A stretch of DNA of 64,000 bases from Semisulcospira habei. Its lineage: Eukaryota > Mollusca > Gastropoda > Semisulcospiridae. The notes below the pieces were generated by a model that was given only the letters and a program-made list of their open reading frames with translations, searched no databases and was not told the origin of the DNA. This document shows positions 12,010-22,445 of this stretch, one piece after another. The first letter of the stretch is position 1. Every line of letters begins with the position of its first letter. The translations under genes were made by a program, and so were the position numbers. The stretch is taken from assembly GCA_036245525.1 (NCBI GenBank), contig BTPG01000002.1:124890712-124954711 (forward strand), given 5' to 3'.

Positions 12010-12220
12010 ATAAACTCATTCAGCCCGACGCACGTATTTCCCAAATTTTGGAGGCGCCGTCATCTAACGACTATGCACCTGTTGCAGGAGATGGATCGAC
12101 CATGCTAATTCAAGGGTAGTGCCAGATTAGCTTGGCGCCTGTCAGCTAATCTGGCACTACCCTTGAATTAGCATGGTCGACCCATCTCCTGCTGTAGTGC
12201 GTGAGGGCTGAATGGGATAA
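12010..12220. mobile_element. Hairpin family A, copy A5
   Basis: Complete copy flanked by ATAA on both sides (12010-12013, 12217-12220) in place of TTAA. Arms read GACCATGCTAATTCAAGG and CCTTGAATTAGCATGGTC, where the consensus has GATAATTC/GAATTATC; the A-to-C change is mirrored in both arms. Confidence 0.85.
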
Positions 12221-12348
12221 TTTGCGTGAAAAGCCCAATCCTGATGTGTTTTGAAATCTCTGTTCGTTCAGCGCCGGAATGCCACACCCGTCCAGACAGC
12301 ATGGACACGTAGGAGGTCAGCAGAGCAAGAGACACAGACAATGACGCA
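12221..12348. other. Spacer
   Basis: Nothing recognised. Confidence 0.35.
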
Positions 12349-12608
12349 ATGAATAATAATAATAATAATACCGGTTATTATACAGGCGCTTTTTCCCCAT
12401 TCGGCGAATGGGCTCAAAGCGCCGCGAACTGCACCCAACACGCACGCTCACGTGACACACACGCATTCACTCTGAAGACAAACACAGTGCAAGACAGGCA
12501 CGGGACATTCACGTGGTGCGAAGGGTCAGCTCAGCTACTGAGGTTTCGGAAATTTTGATCGCTTTGTATTTGAAATGTATAAAGTGGCCTGAAACCGGTA
12601 CCACAGTG
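12349..12608 (-). mobile_element. SINE-like element with (TTA)n tail, copy 1
   Basis: About 260 bp alignable with 20236-20478: (AAT)n, accggttattata, caggcgctttttccc, cacgcacgctcacgtgacac, gaggtttcggaaatttt, cctgaaaccggtacca. On the minus strand it ends AAAAAGCGCC..TATAATAACCGGT(ATT)n, resembling L2-type tails. No coding frame. Confidence 0.75.
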
Positions 12609-12650
12609 GCGGGGGCTCATGAGGATACCCGTCTCTTGCAGTTGAAGTAG
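12609..12650. mobile_element. Half of a family B hairpin (B3)
   Basis: GCGGGGGCTCATGAGGATAC, then CGTCTCTTGCAGTTG: a right arm only, abutting the SINE-like element. Confidence 0.55.
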
Positions 12651-12802
12651 TGTTGGCTTTGTGTCCGGCAGTGATGGGTTTGCAAGAGACCAGGCGACTG
12701 CCGCAGCGAGATGAAGGAGATGAGGAACCCGGGCAAGGCAGTGGGGCGAGTAGTGTGGAGACAGGAAGGACGAAGGGCATTATTGGGGACTCTCTAGCTC
12801 TC

Positions 12803-13051
12803 TTAGCCCCTTCAGTGCCAAGAGAAAACGTGAACACGATTCAACTGCAAGAGACATAGATCCTTATGAGCCCCCCCCCCTTCCCCCCCCCCCCCGCGCC
12901 TGCAGGGGTTCATGAGGATCTATGCCTCTTGCTGAGACCAGTTTGTATCCATGTTTCTTGGACGGTGTTGGCTTTTGGTCGTTGAATGAATCAAGATTTC
13001 CGAAACAAAAATTTACGTACAGCGCACGTACAATGACAGGGAAGGGGTTAA
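12803..13051. mobile_element. Hairpin family B, copy B4
   Basis: Starts TTAGCCCCTTCAGTGCCAAG and ends GGGAAGGGGTTAA (TTAA 13048-13051). The hairpin CAAGAGACATAGATCCTTAT / TTCATGAGGATCTATGCCTC has a C-run expansion at its apex (12871-12895). The asymmetric 3' block (tgtatccatgtttcttggac, then ttggtcgttgaatga) is the standard B tail. Confidence 0.8.
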
Positions 13052-13137
13052 TACTCACGCATGCACGCACGCGCGCGCGCACACACACACACGCACACAC
13101 ACAAGCATAAGAGTGCGTAGTACCTGCTGTAAAGATA

Positions 13138-13245
13138 TCGTCGGTGTGACTGGAAAAACTCGTATATTACACACATAATATGTGTGTAATATACGAGTAT
13201 ACATATTTTGTGTCAGATACAAGGTTTTGCAATTACACCGACAAA
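13138..13245. mobile_element. Small inverted-repeat element K
   Basis: Outer inverted ends CGTCGGTGT and ACACCGAC enclose an inner near-perfect palindrome ACTCGTATATTACACACATA / TATGTGTGTAATATACGAGT (about 13158-13198). It looks like a distinct small MITE. Only one copy in the window. Confidence 0.6.
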
Positions 13246-13832
13246 TGCTATTGACGAACTGGGGGCCTCAGCTGCCAGTGTGCCGTGGACTTGGCTGAAA
13301 TCAGCATTTACATCTCTTCAGCAAACACACGCAGTTTCAGTCATTCTGACCGAGCCATCTTCCTAACTTTCCTTATCAACGCAGAGCAAGGACAAAATAA
13401 CAGTATACTTGCTCTTAGCTCATCCCCACGAGGGAAATTAAGGTATACAGAAAGAATATCGCCAGAAAGCTCGCCCTGTCTCTCCGGATATCTCGCGCAT
13501 TTCAGTTAGCCAATCAGGTCACTGAAGATATCCTCGCAAAGCTCGGTTAGCCAACCGCAGCTCAGCTCTTAGCCGAGAGAATTTGGAGAGCCAATCGCGT
13601 CTCATCCTATGACAGGAAATGACGACATGTAGGAGGCTGGAAAGAGAAGGGCAAATGTCCGTTTAACGCCGGGCCCCTTGAGCGCCATCTGATATCCAAT
13701 TTCCCGACACCGGGCGGAAGGCAAGAGCACGGCGCACGCTACACTTGATTTCAGGGATGGATTGTCACACAATAGAAGTCTCTGTGCACCACTTTTCATT
13801 TCGCCAGAGTGCTGTTTTATACAACAGTGCGC
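13246..13832. other. Unassigned spacer
   Basis: Contains two loosely similar agccaatc-type blocks near 13505 and 13590; no exon or named element. Confidence 0.35.
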
Positions 13833-14045
13833 TTAACGCATTCAACCCCAGCGCCCTACGGCAGGAGATCGATCGACCATAATTCAAGGGTAGTGCCAGA
13901 TTAGCTTGGCGCCATCAGGCGCCAAGCTAATCTGGCACTACCCTTGAACTATCACGGGTTGATCCATCTCCTGCAACTGGTACACATTTTGTTAGGTGAT
14001 ACTTCCAACATTTGGGAAATGCGACCGTGGGATCAAATGGGTTAA
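13833..14045. mobile_element. Hairpin family A, copy A6
   Basis: Complete 213-bp copy in minus orientation, TTAA at 13833-13836 and 14042-14045, with near-perfect arms GCCAGATTAGCTTGGCGCC / GGCGCCAAGCTAATCTGGC. Confidence 0.87.
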
Positions 14046-14245
14046 TTTTTGCTGATCGGCAAAGTCTCCTCAAAGACTCAGGGAAATACTGGTACATAAT
14101 TCAGCCTGATGTCTGGAATGGGTTGTTACATTGCAATTTCTGTGCAGCACGTAATTCATGTCGTAAAAGAGGTGTTTCATAACACAAAGCGTGAAATTTG
14201 CTGATCGCCAACATGAAGTCGCTTCAAAACGCAGGAACATACTAC

Positions 14246-14440
14246 AGACAGTGCCTTCAAGAGGCGTAGATCTATTCCTCTTGAAGGACTGGTGGCTTTC
14301 CATGGTTCTTGGCCTGTGTTTTCGCACAAATGCACTTTATTCTGATCTCCCAATAACCGCCTGAAATGCTGAAAAAACATGCCAAGTGATTTCACCAGCA
14401 ACAGGCATAGATCCTCATGAGCCCCCGCATCTTTCAATAT
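14246..14440. mobile_element. Family B debris
   Basis: Two fragments: TTCAAGAGGCGTAGATCTA (14246) with TTCCTCTTGAAGG, and CAACAGGCATAGATCCTCAT GAGCCCCCGC (14399-14430). Possibly one disrupted B copy. Confidence 0.45.
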
Positions 14441-14494
14441 ATTTGCTGGCACAGTGACCTAATACTGTTACCGCAGTAACCTGTGTCAATATAC

Positions 14495-14976
14495 GGTACA
14501 TCTACACACGTTCAGATTTTGAGGCCGATTCTTGGGCAGTTTCGAATCGGAGTGTGATCGGACCGGACAACAAAAACGTGTGCACTGCCACACATTCCCC
14601 GACTTTTTTTTAGTCGACCGATTTGAATCGAAGATCAAGGTCGTACCTGTTCAGCGAAATGGCTGCCAGTTTTGACAGTGATGATGATGTGCTTGCATTA
14701 TCAGCAGTTTTGCATCATATTCGGGAAGAGGCGGGCGAAACATCGGCAACGAAGGTGGTACTGATCTTCCGCCATTTTCAAACTGAAACGACATGCTTTG
14801 CGAGACGCGCTCTGATTGGTTGAAGCTTACAATCGGGGCCGATTCGGATCGGAAAAATAGAGCAGGTTCTAGACACCCGATTGGGATCGGATCGGATCGG
14901 ATATGATGTCATCCGATCGCAATCGGATCGGAATCGGCTTCAAAATCGGGGCACAACCGGCATGTGTGGTGGGACC
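14495..14976 (+). mobile_element. PIF/Harbinger-like deletion derivative, copy 1
   Basis: About 480 bp with inverted ends (GGTACATCTACACACG / CATGTGTGGTGGGACC), subterminal GATTTTGAGGCCGATTC and clustered cggatcgg motifs. Inside, ATGGCTGCCAGTTTTGACAG opens a short frame MAASFDSDDDVLALSAVL; shifting one base later gives KRRAKHRQRRWY. An acidic DDD start followed by a basic RR..W tract resembles the N-terminus of Harbinger transposases. The catalytic part is deleted. The reverse-oriented sibling is at 53804-54320. Confidence 0.6.
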
Positions 14977-14984
14977 TTTAGCAA

Positions 14985-15056
14985 GATGAATAGGCTGATC
15001 CTCACTAGTCCCCGCATCTCCGGGGGCTCATGAGGATCTATGCCTCTTGCAGATGG
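14985..15056. mobile_element. Hairpin family B, copy B6
   Basis: ATAGGCTGATCCTCACTAGT CCCCGCATCT then CGGGGGCTCATGAGGATCTA TGCCTCTTGCAG. The SINE-like insertion lands at the outer foot of its right arm. Confidence 0.65.
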
Positions 15057-15450
15057 TTGGTTGGATGTACATTGCTTAACGTCCCGACAGCAACAAGACT
15101 TTCTCAGGACGTGCCTGCACTGCTTGCGAAAAAAAAAAAAACCATAAACAGAATATTGAATGTATGTCGCCAGCCGGTCTAATACGCCAAATAAACCTAC
15201 AACATGGGGCCTAAATAAACCTAAGACCATTTAGCAACACACATCCAATATCAAGATCTACAGGCAGCGCAGACAGTACGGAGAGTTTAGAAAAGGAAAA
15301 TACAGGTGAATGGACCAAGGGTAGACAGACACTAGACACATGCCCCAGAATAGAGGGGAAAACCCACCCTGTGGGGCTGACCAGGGTGATCCTGGGAACT
15401 AAAAAGTAGTTAACCCCACCCAAGTCCCCCAGGGCAGACCCGGGTGGGGG
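15057..15450 (-). mobile_element. SINE-like retroposon, copy 2 (394 bp)
   Basis: Alignable end to end with 2513-2906 and 49100-49483. Flanked by a perfect 12-bp duplication TCTTGCAGATGG at 15045-15056 and 15451-15462; the duplicated bases are the end of hairpin B6. The A-run near 15128 is an internal poly-purine tract, not the tail. Confidence 0.87.
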
Positions 15451-15462
15451 TCTTGCAGATGG

Positions 15463-15657
15463 GTGCAGATCGCTCAAATGGTGTCTATTTGCTTCTGTCC
15501 TGCGGGGATGGTGTCTATTTGCTTCTGTCCTGCGGCGATTGAATTATTTTTTTTTTTTCTGGCGTGGGTGCTGGAGGACAAACGTGCTCAATAATTTAAC
15601 CCAAACTCTGAACACAAAACACAGTAGCAGCTGCAGATTCCGGCATTATAGTATAGC
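15463..15657. other. Spacer with 29-bp tandem pair
   Basis: gtgtctatttgcttctgtcc is repeated at 15481 and 15510 (period 29). A T-run lies at 15547-15558. Nothing else recognised. Confidence 0.6.
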
Positions 15658-15868
15658 TTAACCCATTTAGCCCCGAGTCCCTATAGCAGATGTATTGATC
15701 ATGATAATTCATGGGTAGTGCCAGATTAGCTTGGCACCTGAAGGCGCCAAACTAATCTGGCACTACTCATGAATTATCATGGTCAATCCATCTCCTGCAA
15801 CTGGTACATAGTCATTAGGCAACACCTCCAAAATAGGAGAAATGGGACCTTGGGGCTAAAAGGGTTAA
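15658..15868. mobile_element. Hairpin family A, copy A7
   Basis: Complete 211-bp copy in minus orientation with TTAA at 15658-15661 and 15865-15868. Arms read AATTCATGGGTAGTGCC and GGCACTACTCATGAATT, both with T where the consensus has A (AATTCAAGGG). Confidence 0.86.
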
Positions 15869-16164
15869 AGCGACCTACTCCAGGCAACAAAAGGGTTAAC
15901 AGTTCGTTAACACCTTCACTGCTATTGGATTCAGGTTGTGTTTTTAAATCGTTGTTGAATCCAATCCCGTAGAGCAGCCAACCGTCCAAAGAAAATAGAT
16001 GCAAAGGGTTAAGCAAGACACATAGAATATGTTTTAATTGCCCTTTCTGAGCGTGTTTCTTCCTTTGCTTTTGTACTGTACACGCTTGGCAGTAACCTTT
16101 ATGGTCTGGACTTCCAGTTACCGCCCACGTTCAACTGCAGGAAATGAAAAGCTGACGGCTGTCC
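15869..16164. other. Spacer
   Basis: No element recognised. Confidence 0.35.
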
Positions 16165-17046
16165 CTTCTTCCAGACCTGTGCCAACTATCTGGGTGTGAA
16201 GATTGATTCGATGCTCTCCATGCATGATCATATTATGGGTAGCGTCTGCCGAGCTGGTTTCCTTGAGCTGCGCAGAATTTTTTTCCCTCAGACCGTATCT
16301 CACAGAAAGTGCGGCGTCAAGAATTGTAAATGCATTCATTACGTCCAGGCTCGATTATTGCAATTCTGTACTGGCAGGTTTACCGGTAGACCAAATTTCA
16401 CGCTTGCAGATGATTCAAAACAATGCGGCGCGTCTTATCTTGAAAAAACGAAAGAGAGACCATGGTACGCCTCTACTGAAGCAGTTGCACTGGCTGCTCG
16501 TAAAATTCCGCTGCCAGTACAAAATTACAATTTTCGCCTATCTGCATTTTGACGGATCTCTCCCGCCGTACCTTTCTGCCAAGCTGTCTGTTTATCAGCC
16601 ATCACGCACCCTCCGTTACTCCAGTGAAAAACTTTTTAAAATCCCGAAGCTTAACATGAAAACTGTCAGGGAGCGTTCTTTCCCCTTTTTAGCCCCAAGT
16701 GTGTGGAACCCCCTGCCAATTGCAATGCGGAATCTGCCCACATTGTCACAGTTCAAAGCTCACATAAAAAGACTTTTCTTTCAGTTCTGTCGGGCATTTA
16801 ACATTTAGCTCACCTTTAGCTAACTGTTGACCGACTGCCTTTTATTCTGATCCCATAGGAAGTGAATGTAAGGTGTTGGAAAAGGATGGGGTGGTTTAAA
16901 GTAGTGTATAATCGTGTGTGTGTGTGTGTGTGTCTGAGAGAGACTGAGGGTGTGCTGTTGTGCATGCGCAGTGAGTCCAGTGTTTTCCTGGATAACAGCG
17001 CTATACAAGAACTATTTATTATTATTATTGTTATTATTATTATTGT
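16165..17046 (+). pseudogene. CR1/L2-like LINE, C-terminal fragment with tail
   Basis: The frame 16203-16808 (201 codons) carries the region after the reverse transcriptase: AFITSRLDYCNSVLAGLP, RLQMIQNNAARLI, HWLLVKFRCQYKI, FPFLAPSVWNPLPIAMRNLP, FKAHIKRLFFQF. These are standard CR1/L2-group C-terminal motifs. The first ~18 codons do not fit well, so a frameshift near 16310 is likely. The 3' end has the signature AGCGCTATACAAGAACTA and an ATT-rich tail (about 17008-17046). Endonuclease and polymerase core are missing. Family A copy A8 begins at the tail. Confidence 0.85.
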
Positions 17047-17243
17047 TTAACCCTGTTAGCCCGAAAGTCCCATTTCTCAAATTTTGGAGGTGTTGCCTCA
17101 ATGACTATGTACCAGTTGCAGGAGATTCAAGGGTAGTGCCAGATTAGCTTGGCGCCTGAAGGCGCCAAGCTAATCTGGCACTACCCTTAAATTATCATGG
17201 TCAATCCATCTCCTGCTGCAGGGACTCGGGGTTAAATGGATTG
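17047..17243. mobile_element. Hairpin family A, copy A8
   Basis: TTAACCCTGTTAGCCC at 17047; right end AAATGGATTGCC shows a decayed TTAA. Near-perfect hairpin, but the left foot lacks the tcgaccatgataa segment (gcaggagattcaaggg), a deletion in one arm only. Confidence 0.8.
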
Positions 17244-17265
17244 CCAGTTACCTTTACATTAACAG

Positions 17266-17735
17266 GAAAAACTAGTTTACTAATGATAGAACAAAACTAG
17301 TTTACTAATGATAGAACTTCAAAGGATACAACTCCAAAAGACAGTTCAGTAAGAGAACATTGTGTAACTGCAACAGCCAATGTTCAATATGCACAAGTAC
17401 CTTGTGTAACCATGATTTCATCTCACTTAGACGGCCATTAATAGGCAGAGCTAATGAAAGTACTCTAAACAACAGGTCAGTAAGAGAACATTGTGTAATT
17501 GCAACAGCCAATGTTCAATATGCACAAGTACCTTGTGTAACCATGATTTCATCTCACTTAGACGGCCATTAATAGGCAGAGCTAATGAAAGTACTCTAAA
17601 CAACATGTCAGTAAGAGAACATTGTGTAATTGCAACAGCCAATGTTCAATATGCACAAGTACCTTGTGTAACCATGATTTTTATATCATTACAAGGGGAT
17701 CTTTAACTTAACGACAGGTCAGTAAAAGAACATTG
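17266..17735. repeat. 25-bp pair and 131-bp tandem repeat
   Basis: A 25-bp pair (aaaactagtttactaatgat..) at 17266-17316 is followed by 131-bp units starting cagtaagagaacattgtgta at 17347, 17478 and 17609, with a shortened fourth at about 17720. Units are >95% alike by eye. Confidence 0.92.
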
Positions 17736-18340
17736 CGTTATTGGCCATGTTTCTGTATGCACGAGTACCTTGTATAACATGATCATATGGAACCTGGTAA
17801 TCTAGGATCTTTGATGCACATACATCCGTGTTCTCCGGACAGCGAGGCTCATCCATGTTTCAGTGTTATGTATGGTGATATTACCTCCACAATCCGATCA
17901 CGTGCGAATCGCGGGTGACCAGCGCACGTTCCTCCACCAAACCCTTCATCTACAAGTGGCACAGATGTTCATCGCCCATGTGCCTCTTGCCGGGTGGGCT
18001 CAATCTCGACCTCTTTGCTTCTCAGACGGGGGAGGTGTTCAGGGTAACGCCTGCATGTGCAGTGCGAATGGCCTGATCGTGTGTAACTAGTCGAGCTTGC
18101 TGATAGTGCGAAACGCACACTGAACAACTTTTCCCGGATGCAAAGTTAATTGGCTGGCCTTCTTTTCGGCAACAGATCATACAGAGACCCTCGCAACCTG
18201 CTAAGGGGCACGATGTTCCGTGTCTTATTTTCAGCAGCAAAAGTCACTTGAGTCCCTGCAGACTGTTGAGGCTCATGAAGCTCTGTGTCTGCGTGGAAGG
18301 AAGGCGGACGGACGGACGTAGTTGTTCATTATCTAACATT
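17736..18340. other. Unassigned, with a cysteine-rich frame
   Basis: On the minus strand 18022-18240 holds a 72-codon frame with spaced cysteines (CPLAGCEGLCMICC, then CSVC). It could be a zinc-binding remnant, but I recognise no family and no splice context. Degenerate B-like traces occur at about 17950-17992 and 18255-18285. Confidence 0.3.
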
Positions 18341-18440
18341 ACCTTCAGGGCTTTGTGTCGAAAATGGCGGTATGCCCGTAGCCGCACTTCCTCTTCCAAG
18401 AGAAGAACTGCCTCGCCGACCCCACCTCTCCACCTCAAGC
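18341..18440 (-). CDS. Weak exon candidate
   Basis: On the minus strand the frame RWRGGVGEAVLLLEEEVRLR, then AYRHFRHKALK, ends at a reasonable donor AAG|GTAATG (about 18341). The acceptor side is poor (..GAGCTTGAG without a strong pyrimidine tract) and family B copy B8 lies just upstream, possibly replacing it. The same strand and helical composition as the exons at 33 and 63 kb suggest it might belong to that gene, but this is unproven. Confidence 0.25.
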
Positions 18441-18467
18441 TCAATAAGACGCGAATAAATGTAGCCT

Positions 18468-18535
18468 GCCAGAGGCATGGATCCTCATGAGCCCCCGCAA
18501 GTTGCGGGGGCACATGAGGGTCCATGCCTCTTGCA
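18468..18535. mobile_element. Hairpin family B, copy B8
   Basis: AGAGGCATGGATCCTCATGA and CACATGAGGGTCCATGCCTC around ccccgcaagttgcggggg. Both arms read CATGGA/TCCATG instead of CATAGA/TCTATG. Confidence 0.75.
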
Positions 18536-18540
18536 GAATT

Positions 18541-19065
18541 GTGGCGTTGCGGTCGGTTGCCTGTGGCATGGGTGTCCCGTGTCTTGTGGCGTGTGGAAAT
18601 CACGATGTCTTTACGGGTTTCGTAATATGTTCCCTTCAGTTCCAATTTACAATAAATAATGTGGATATTTTTTTTTAAATAGCTGGGTGGGTGTGGAAGG
18701 TGTGTGTGTGTGTGTGTGTGTGGAGGGAGGAGGGGGAGGGGCGGGAGGCAGAGAGTGGCTTGCTGTGTTGATGCCTGTTGACAGGGTTTCGGATGTGACG
18801 ACGGTGTTAGCGTGCAATCTGAGAACGAACAAAAACTTTTCAAAAATCTGTTCACATTTTGGCCAGAAATGTGCTGCAAGGCTTTGTTCACGATCTGGTC
18901 ATGAGCATTTCGTCTTGAGCTACAGGCTCCAGATTTCGTTAGAAAATGCGGGGGGAAATCAAAGGAAGATACTGCATCAAAACAAGATTTCGCGACAAAC
19001 TGTCACTTACGATAGACGTTGCACGCGAACACGACTGACAAGCGGATAGTTTGGACCATTCAAGT
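18541..19065. other. Unassigned, short GT tract
   Basis: (GT)n at 18696-18722; no exon or family recognised. Confidence 0.35.
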
Positions 19066-19265
19066 GCAACTCATTCTGCCCGCGACACACCACAGCAAAA
19101 TATGGCTCGACCATGATAGTTCAAGGGTGGTGGCAGAATAGCTTGGCGCCTATATAGGCGCCACGCTATTCTGCCACCACCCTTGAACTATCATGGTCGC
19201 TTTGTCTCCTGAATTGTAACGCAGTCCTCAGAGGATAGCTCCAAAATGTGGGTACAATGCGTTAA
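19066..19265. mobile_element. Hairpin family A, copy A9
   Basis: Left end CTCATTCTGCCC, right TTAA at 19262-19265. Arms GGTGGTGGCAGAATAGC and its complement share a G where most copies have C (GGTGGTGCCAG). Confidence 0.83.
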
Positions 19266-19790
19266 ACAGCTTTAGTTGAACAGACCAAACCTAGCATCAT
19301 CAGTGGGAACAGTTAAAAAAAGCTAATTAACAACAACAAATAGTGCTAATCAGACACTACACTTGAGCTACCGCCGGCTACACTATCCACTACCAGTCAG
19401 CCCGCCTTTCGGAACAAGTTTAGAGAGAGGCCCCAGTTCACAACGCCCGTCCACTGAGCTGTGTATTGCTGAGTCCTACTTCCAAGATGTCGCACTCGTC
19501 CGACTGCGGTACCTTGCCAAATTCAGGTGGGCTGGCCCGGCTACCCAGCGCGCAATCCTTGGGCCGATGTGGGCCGCAGACTGAACGTCCGTAACCGCCT
19601 CCATCTGAGTGACGACGGCGGATGTTAGCGAGGGCACTGATCCTAATGGCCCCTCCGCAGCCCACGAGGATCTTTGCCTCGTGCGGTTTGGGTGGAGTTC
19701 TATGCCATGTGAGGCGTTACACTCTAATGACCAACTCGTTTTCCAAAACAAATCGCAGTTTTTTTGTTTGAAACTATGCAGTAACCTGTG
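19266..19790. other. Unassigned, with a degenerate family B trace
   Basis: At 19634-19690 ACTGATCCTAATGGCCCC and ACGAGGATCTTTGCCTCGTG look like an old B hairpin. No exon recognised. Confidence 0.4.
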
Positions 19791-19791
19791 C

Positions 19792-20006
19792 TTAGCCCTT
19801 TCACTGCCGAGAAAAAGTGAACGCGAACCAACCGCAAGAGACATAGATCCTCATGAGCCCCCGCTTTAGCGGGGGCTCATGAGGATCTATGTCTCTTGAT
19901 GCTATCACTTTGTAACCCCGTACCTTGGATGGTTTTGGCTTTTGGTCGTCGAATGAACGCCGTTTTCAGAAACAAACCATGCGTCCAGTGGCAGGGAAGC
20001 GGTTAA
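19792..20006. mobile_element. Hairpin family B, copy B9
   Basis: Begins TTAGCCCTTTCACTGCCGAG, ends GGGAAGCGGTTAA (20003-20006). Perfect hairpin arms CAAGAGACATAGATCCTCAT GAGCCCCCGC and complement, then the standard asymmetric tail. Confidence 0.87.
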
Positions 20007-20150
20007 TTCCTTACACCTGCCCTGAGCTATCACAGCTGCAAAGTAGTGCCCAACTAGCTTTGCGCCATCAGCAGTTAATTATGGCCGCTAAATCTGTGCT
20101 ATCATGGTCGATCCATCTCCTGTGTAGCCTAACCGTAAAGTGAACGAGTT
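20003..20150. mobile_element. Hairpin family A, degenerate copy A10
   Basis: Shares the TTAA of B9. Only tatcacagctgcaaagtagtgc, actagctttgcgcc, and a good right foot CTATCATGGTCGATCCATCT remain. Confidence 0.5.
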
Positions 20151-20235
20151 ACCAGATACACTGGCCACTTTTTCGGTATGATGTCCACAATAGGTACAGC
20201 GTTAAAAAATTACAACAAACAGAGTTCGCTAACCT

Positions 20236-20478
20236 AATAATAATAATAATACCGGTTATTATATAGGCGCTTTTTCCCAATTCTGCAAATCGGCTCCAAG
20301 CGCCGCGAACTGAACCCAACACGCACGCTCACGTGACACACACGCATTCACTCTGAAGACAAACACAGTACAAGACAAACATAGGACATTCGCGTGGTGC
20401 GAAGGGTAGCTCAGCTACTGAGGTTTCGGAAATTTTGTATTTGAAATTTATAAAGTGGCCTGAAACCGGTACCAAAGT
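20236..20478 (-). mobile_element. SINE-like element with (TTA)n tail, copy 2
   Basis: Same order of blocks as 12349-12608, including ACCGGTTATTATATAGGCGC and cctgaaaccggtaccaaag. Minus-strand orientation. Confidence 0.75.
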
Positions 20479-20534
20479 GGAGGAGACTAGTCGCGGTTAC
20501 AGACCGGTCAATCAACAGAAAATGCAGTCAAGCA

Positions 20535-20621
20535 CAAGGTCCTCGGGCCGACGTCGGCCGCAGTGGGCCCGCGCACGACCGAGCGCGGGCTCACTGCGAC
20601 CGACGTCAGCCCGAGGGCTTG
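20535..20621. repeat. GC-rich palindrome I
   Basis: CAAGGTCCTCGGGCCGACGT, then CGGCCGCAGTGGGCCCGCGC, loop acgacc, and a complement with few mismatches ending CCGAGGGCTTG. About 40-bp arms; single copy, no TTAA. Confidence 0.75.
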
Positions 20622-20975
20622 AATGAGACACCGGTCAGCGACATGGCCAGGCCAATTTGTATATGGAGCATAATAATACTAATGGTGGTGTATTGGATTG
20701 CGTTCGCTAGGTGAATTAACCGACAAAGAAACTGTACTTTACCTATTGACGTCACAAAAAAAAAAAAAGTAGCGCACTGTAATTTTTGCTTGTTTTGCAA
20801 ACTTTGAAAATAAGTTATAAAGCACGCGGAACATAACTATGAATTCCTTACCGACTGCCGGAGCACAGAAATGCCTCCACCCTTACACAGTTCAAAGCAA
20901 AGTTAAAAACTAACTTTTTCTCTCAGACTTTCGAGTAATTTCTACGATATTTCTATACACACCCCCTGCAGACTC
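20622..20975. other. Spacer
   Basis: A short LINE-like C-terminal trace may exist at 20850-20915 (tgccggagcacagaaatgcc, then gttcaaagcaaag), too weak to call. Confidence 0.35.
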
Positions 20976-21063
<88 letters not shown>

Positions 21064-21095
21064 AGTGTGTGTGTGTGATGGTGTGTGTGTGTGTG

Positions 21096-21190
<95 letters not shown>

Positions 21191-21204
21191 GAGAGAGAGA
21201 GAGA
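20976..21204. repeat. (GT)n and (GA)n microsatellites
   Basis: GT at 20976-21098 with two breaks, then GA at about 21099-21204, directly abutting the CR1-like LINE tail. Confidence 0.97.
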
Positions 21205-21715
21205 AATGAAATGAAACTTTGAAATGAAATGAAATGAAATGAAATGAAATGAAACTTTATTTCTCAACGGATAAAGTAATTAGCACGTGTGCTATTTTTC
21301 ATACTTGCCGTAGCTACTCTACAAACACAGGATAATAATTGTAATACTAATAGTACCAAATTACACAAAGAAAAATTAGGAAACATTAAACATGAAGAGA
21401 CATTAAACAAAATTCATTCATTCATTCGGTCATACAAAAAACAAACGAAAAATAGAAAGTACACGCAACGCGCGCACACTGACACATACACGCTCGCGCG
21501 CACACACAAACACGCGCTAATGATAACTTGACCTATATACGAAGCAAATCATTTGGATCATAGTGAAAATTCACTTCAGACAGCAAAAATTATTTGGATT
21601 ATAATAGAAAGTTGAATTATGTAATTAGGCGATTATTATTAGTATGCACAAACCATACGGCAGCATGCACTGATTATACGATAAGCACATGTTTGATACG
21701 AATACTTGTGGTAGA

Positions 21716-22084
21716 TTATGTATCAGCAGACAAGTACTTGAGGAGGCATTCCTTGAAAGAGGAGAGGGAGCTAGCGTGTGTTATACATGTTGGCAGTGTG
21801 TTCCAGAAAGATGCGCCTGAGAAAGATACACTGGTTTTAAAGAGATCTAGTCCTGGGGCGAGGTGTAATAAAGTTTCGTCTTGAAGTAGAATAACCTGAA
21901 CTTGCCTTGGTAAAGAGCTTACAAAGATATTCTGGGTGAATCTCATTCCAGATTTTATACATAACCACACCCTTGTTTAAGAGGTGATGCTTGCTAAGAG
22001 GTAGCATTTTCAGTTTTTCAAGTCTTTCATCAGTTGTTAGGGCTGAATCAGGCAGGATATGTTTCGCTGCTACTGGCCGTCGGA
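21716..22084 (-). pseudogene. CR1-like ORF2, C-terminal end
   Basis: Two overlapping frames, 22084-21837 and 21970-21716, carry HILPDSALTTDERLEKLKML, then FKTSVSFSGASFWNTLPTCI and SSFKECLLKYLS. Together these are the normal C-terminus of a CR1/L2-group ORF2, broken by a frameshift at about 21890-21840. It continues the ORF2 that stops at 23331 on the far side of the insertion. Confidence 0.82.
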
Positions 22085-22265
22085 CACCGGACATAGTCCG
22101 ATTGACTTGGCCTAATGTCCGATGAACAGAAATATCAGCAGGACAAATGTCCGATTGTTTGTTTCAAAAAGAGGACATGTGTCCGATTGTTTTTCCGTTG
22201 TCGCGGACACCGCTAGCGACATTTCTTTCCGAGTAGGCTGGCGCTTTGCGGTAGTCGGCTTTACA

Positions 22266-22445
22266 CTGCGCGAGCGAGTGACGTGTAGTGTGTTATTCCC
22301 GGCAACGCCCTCTGATTGGCTGACCCTAAAGTTCAGCTATTTTTAGCGAAAGCGAGACTGCGCGAGCGAGGGTCGTGTAGAGTGTGATTCCGTAAACATC
22401 GCCTTCTGATTGGCTGCCCCTAAAGTTCAGCTATTTTCAGCTAGG
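22266..22445. repeat. 92-bp tandem pair
   Basis: Units start ctgcgcgagcgag at 22266 and 22358 and both end cctaaagttcagctattttt or similar. Both include ctctgattggctg or cttctgattggctg. Confidence 0.88.

Noticed and set aside
18022..18240. Cysteine-rich 72-codon frame as a zinc-finger gene
   Set aside because: Spacing fits no finger family I know, and there is no splice or promoter context.
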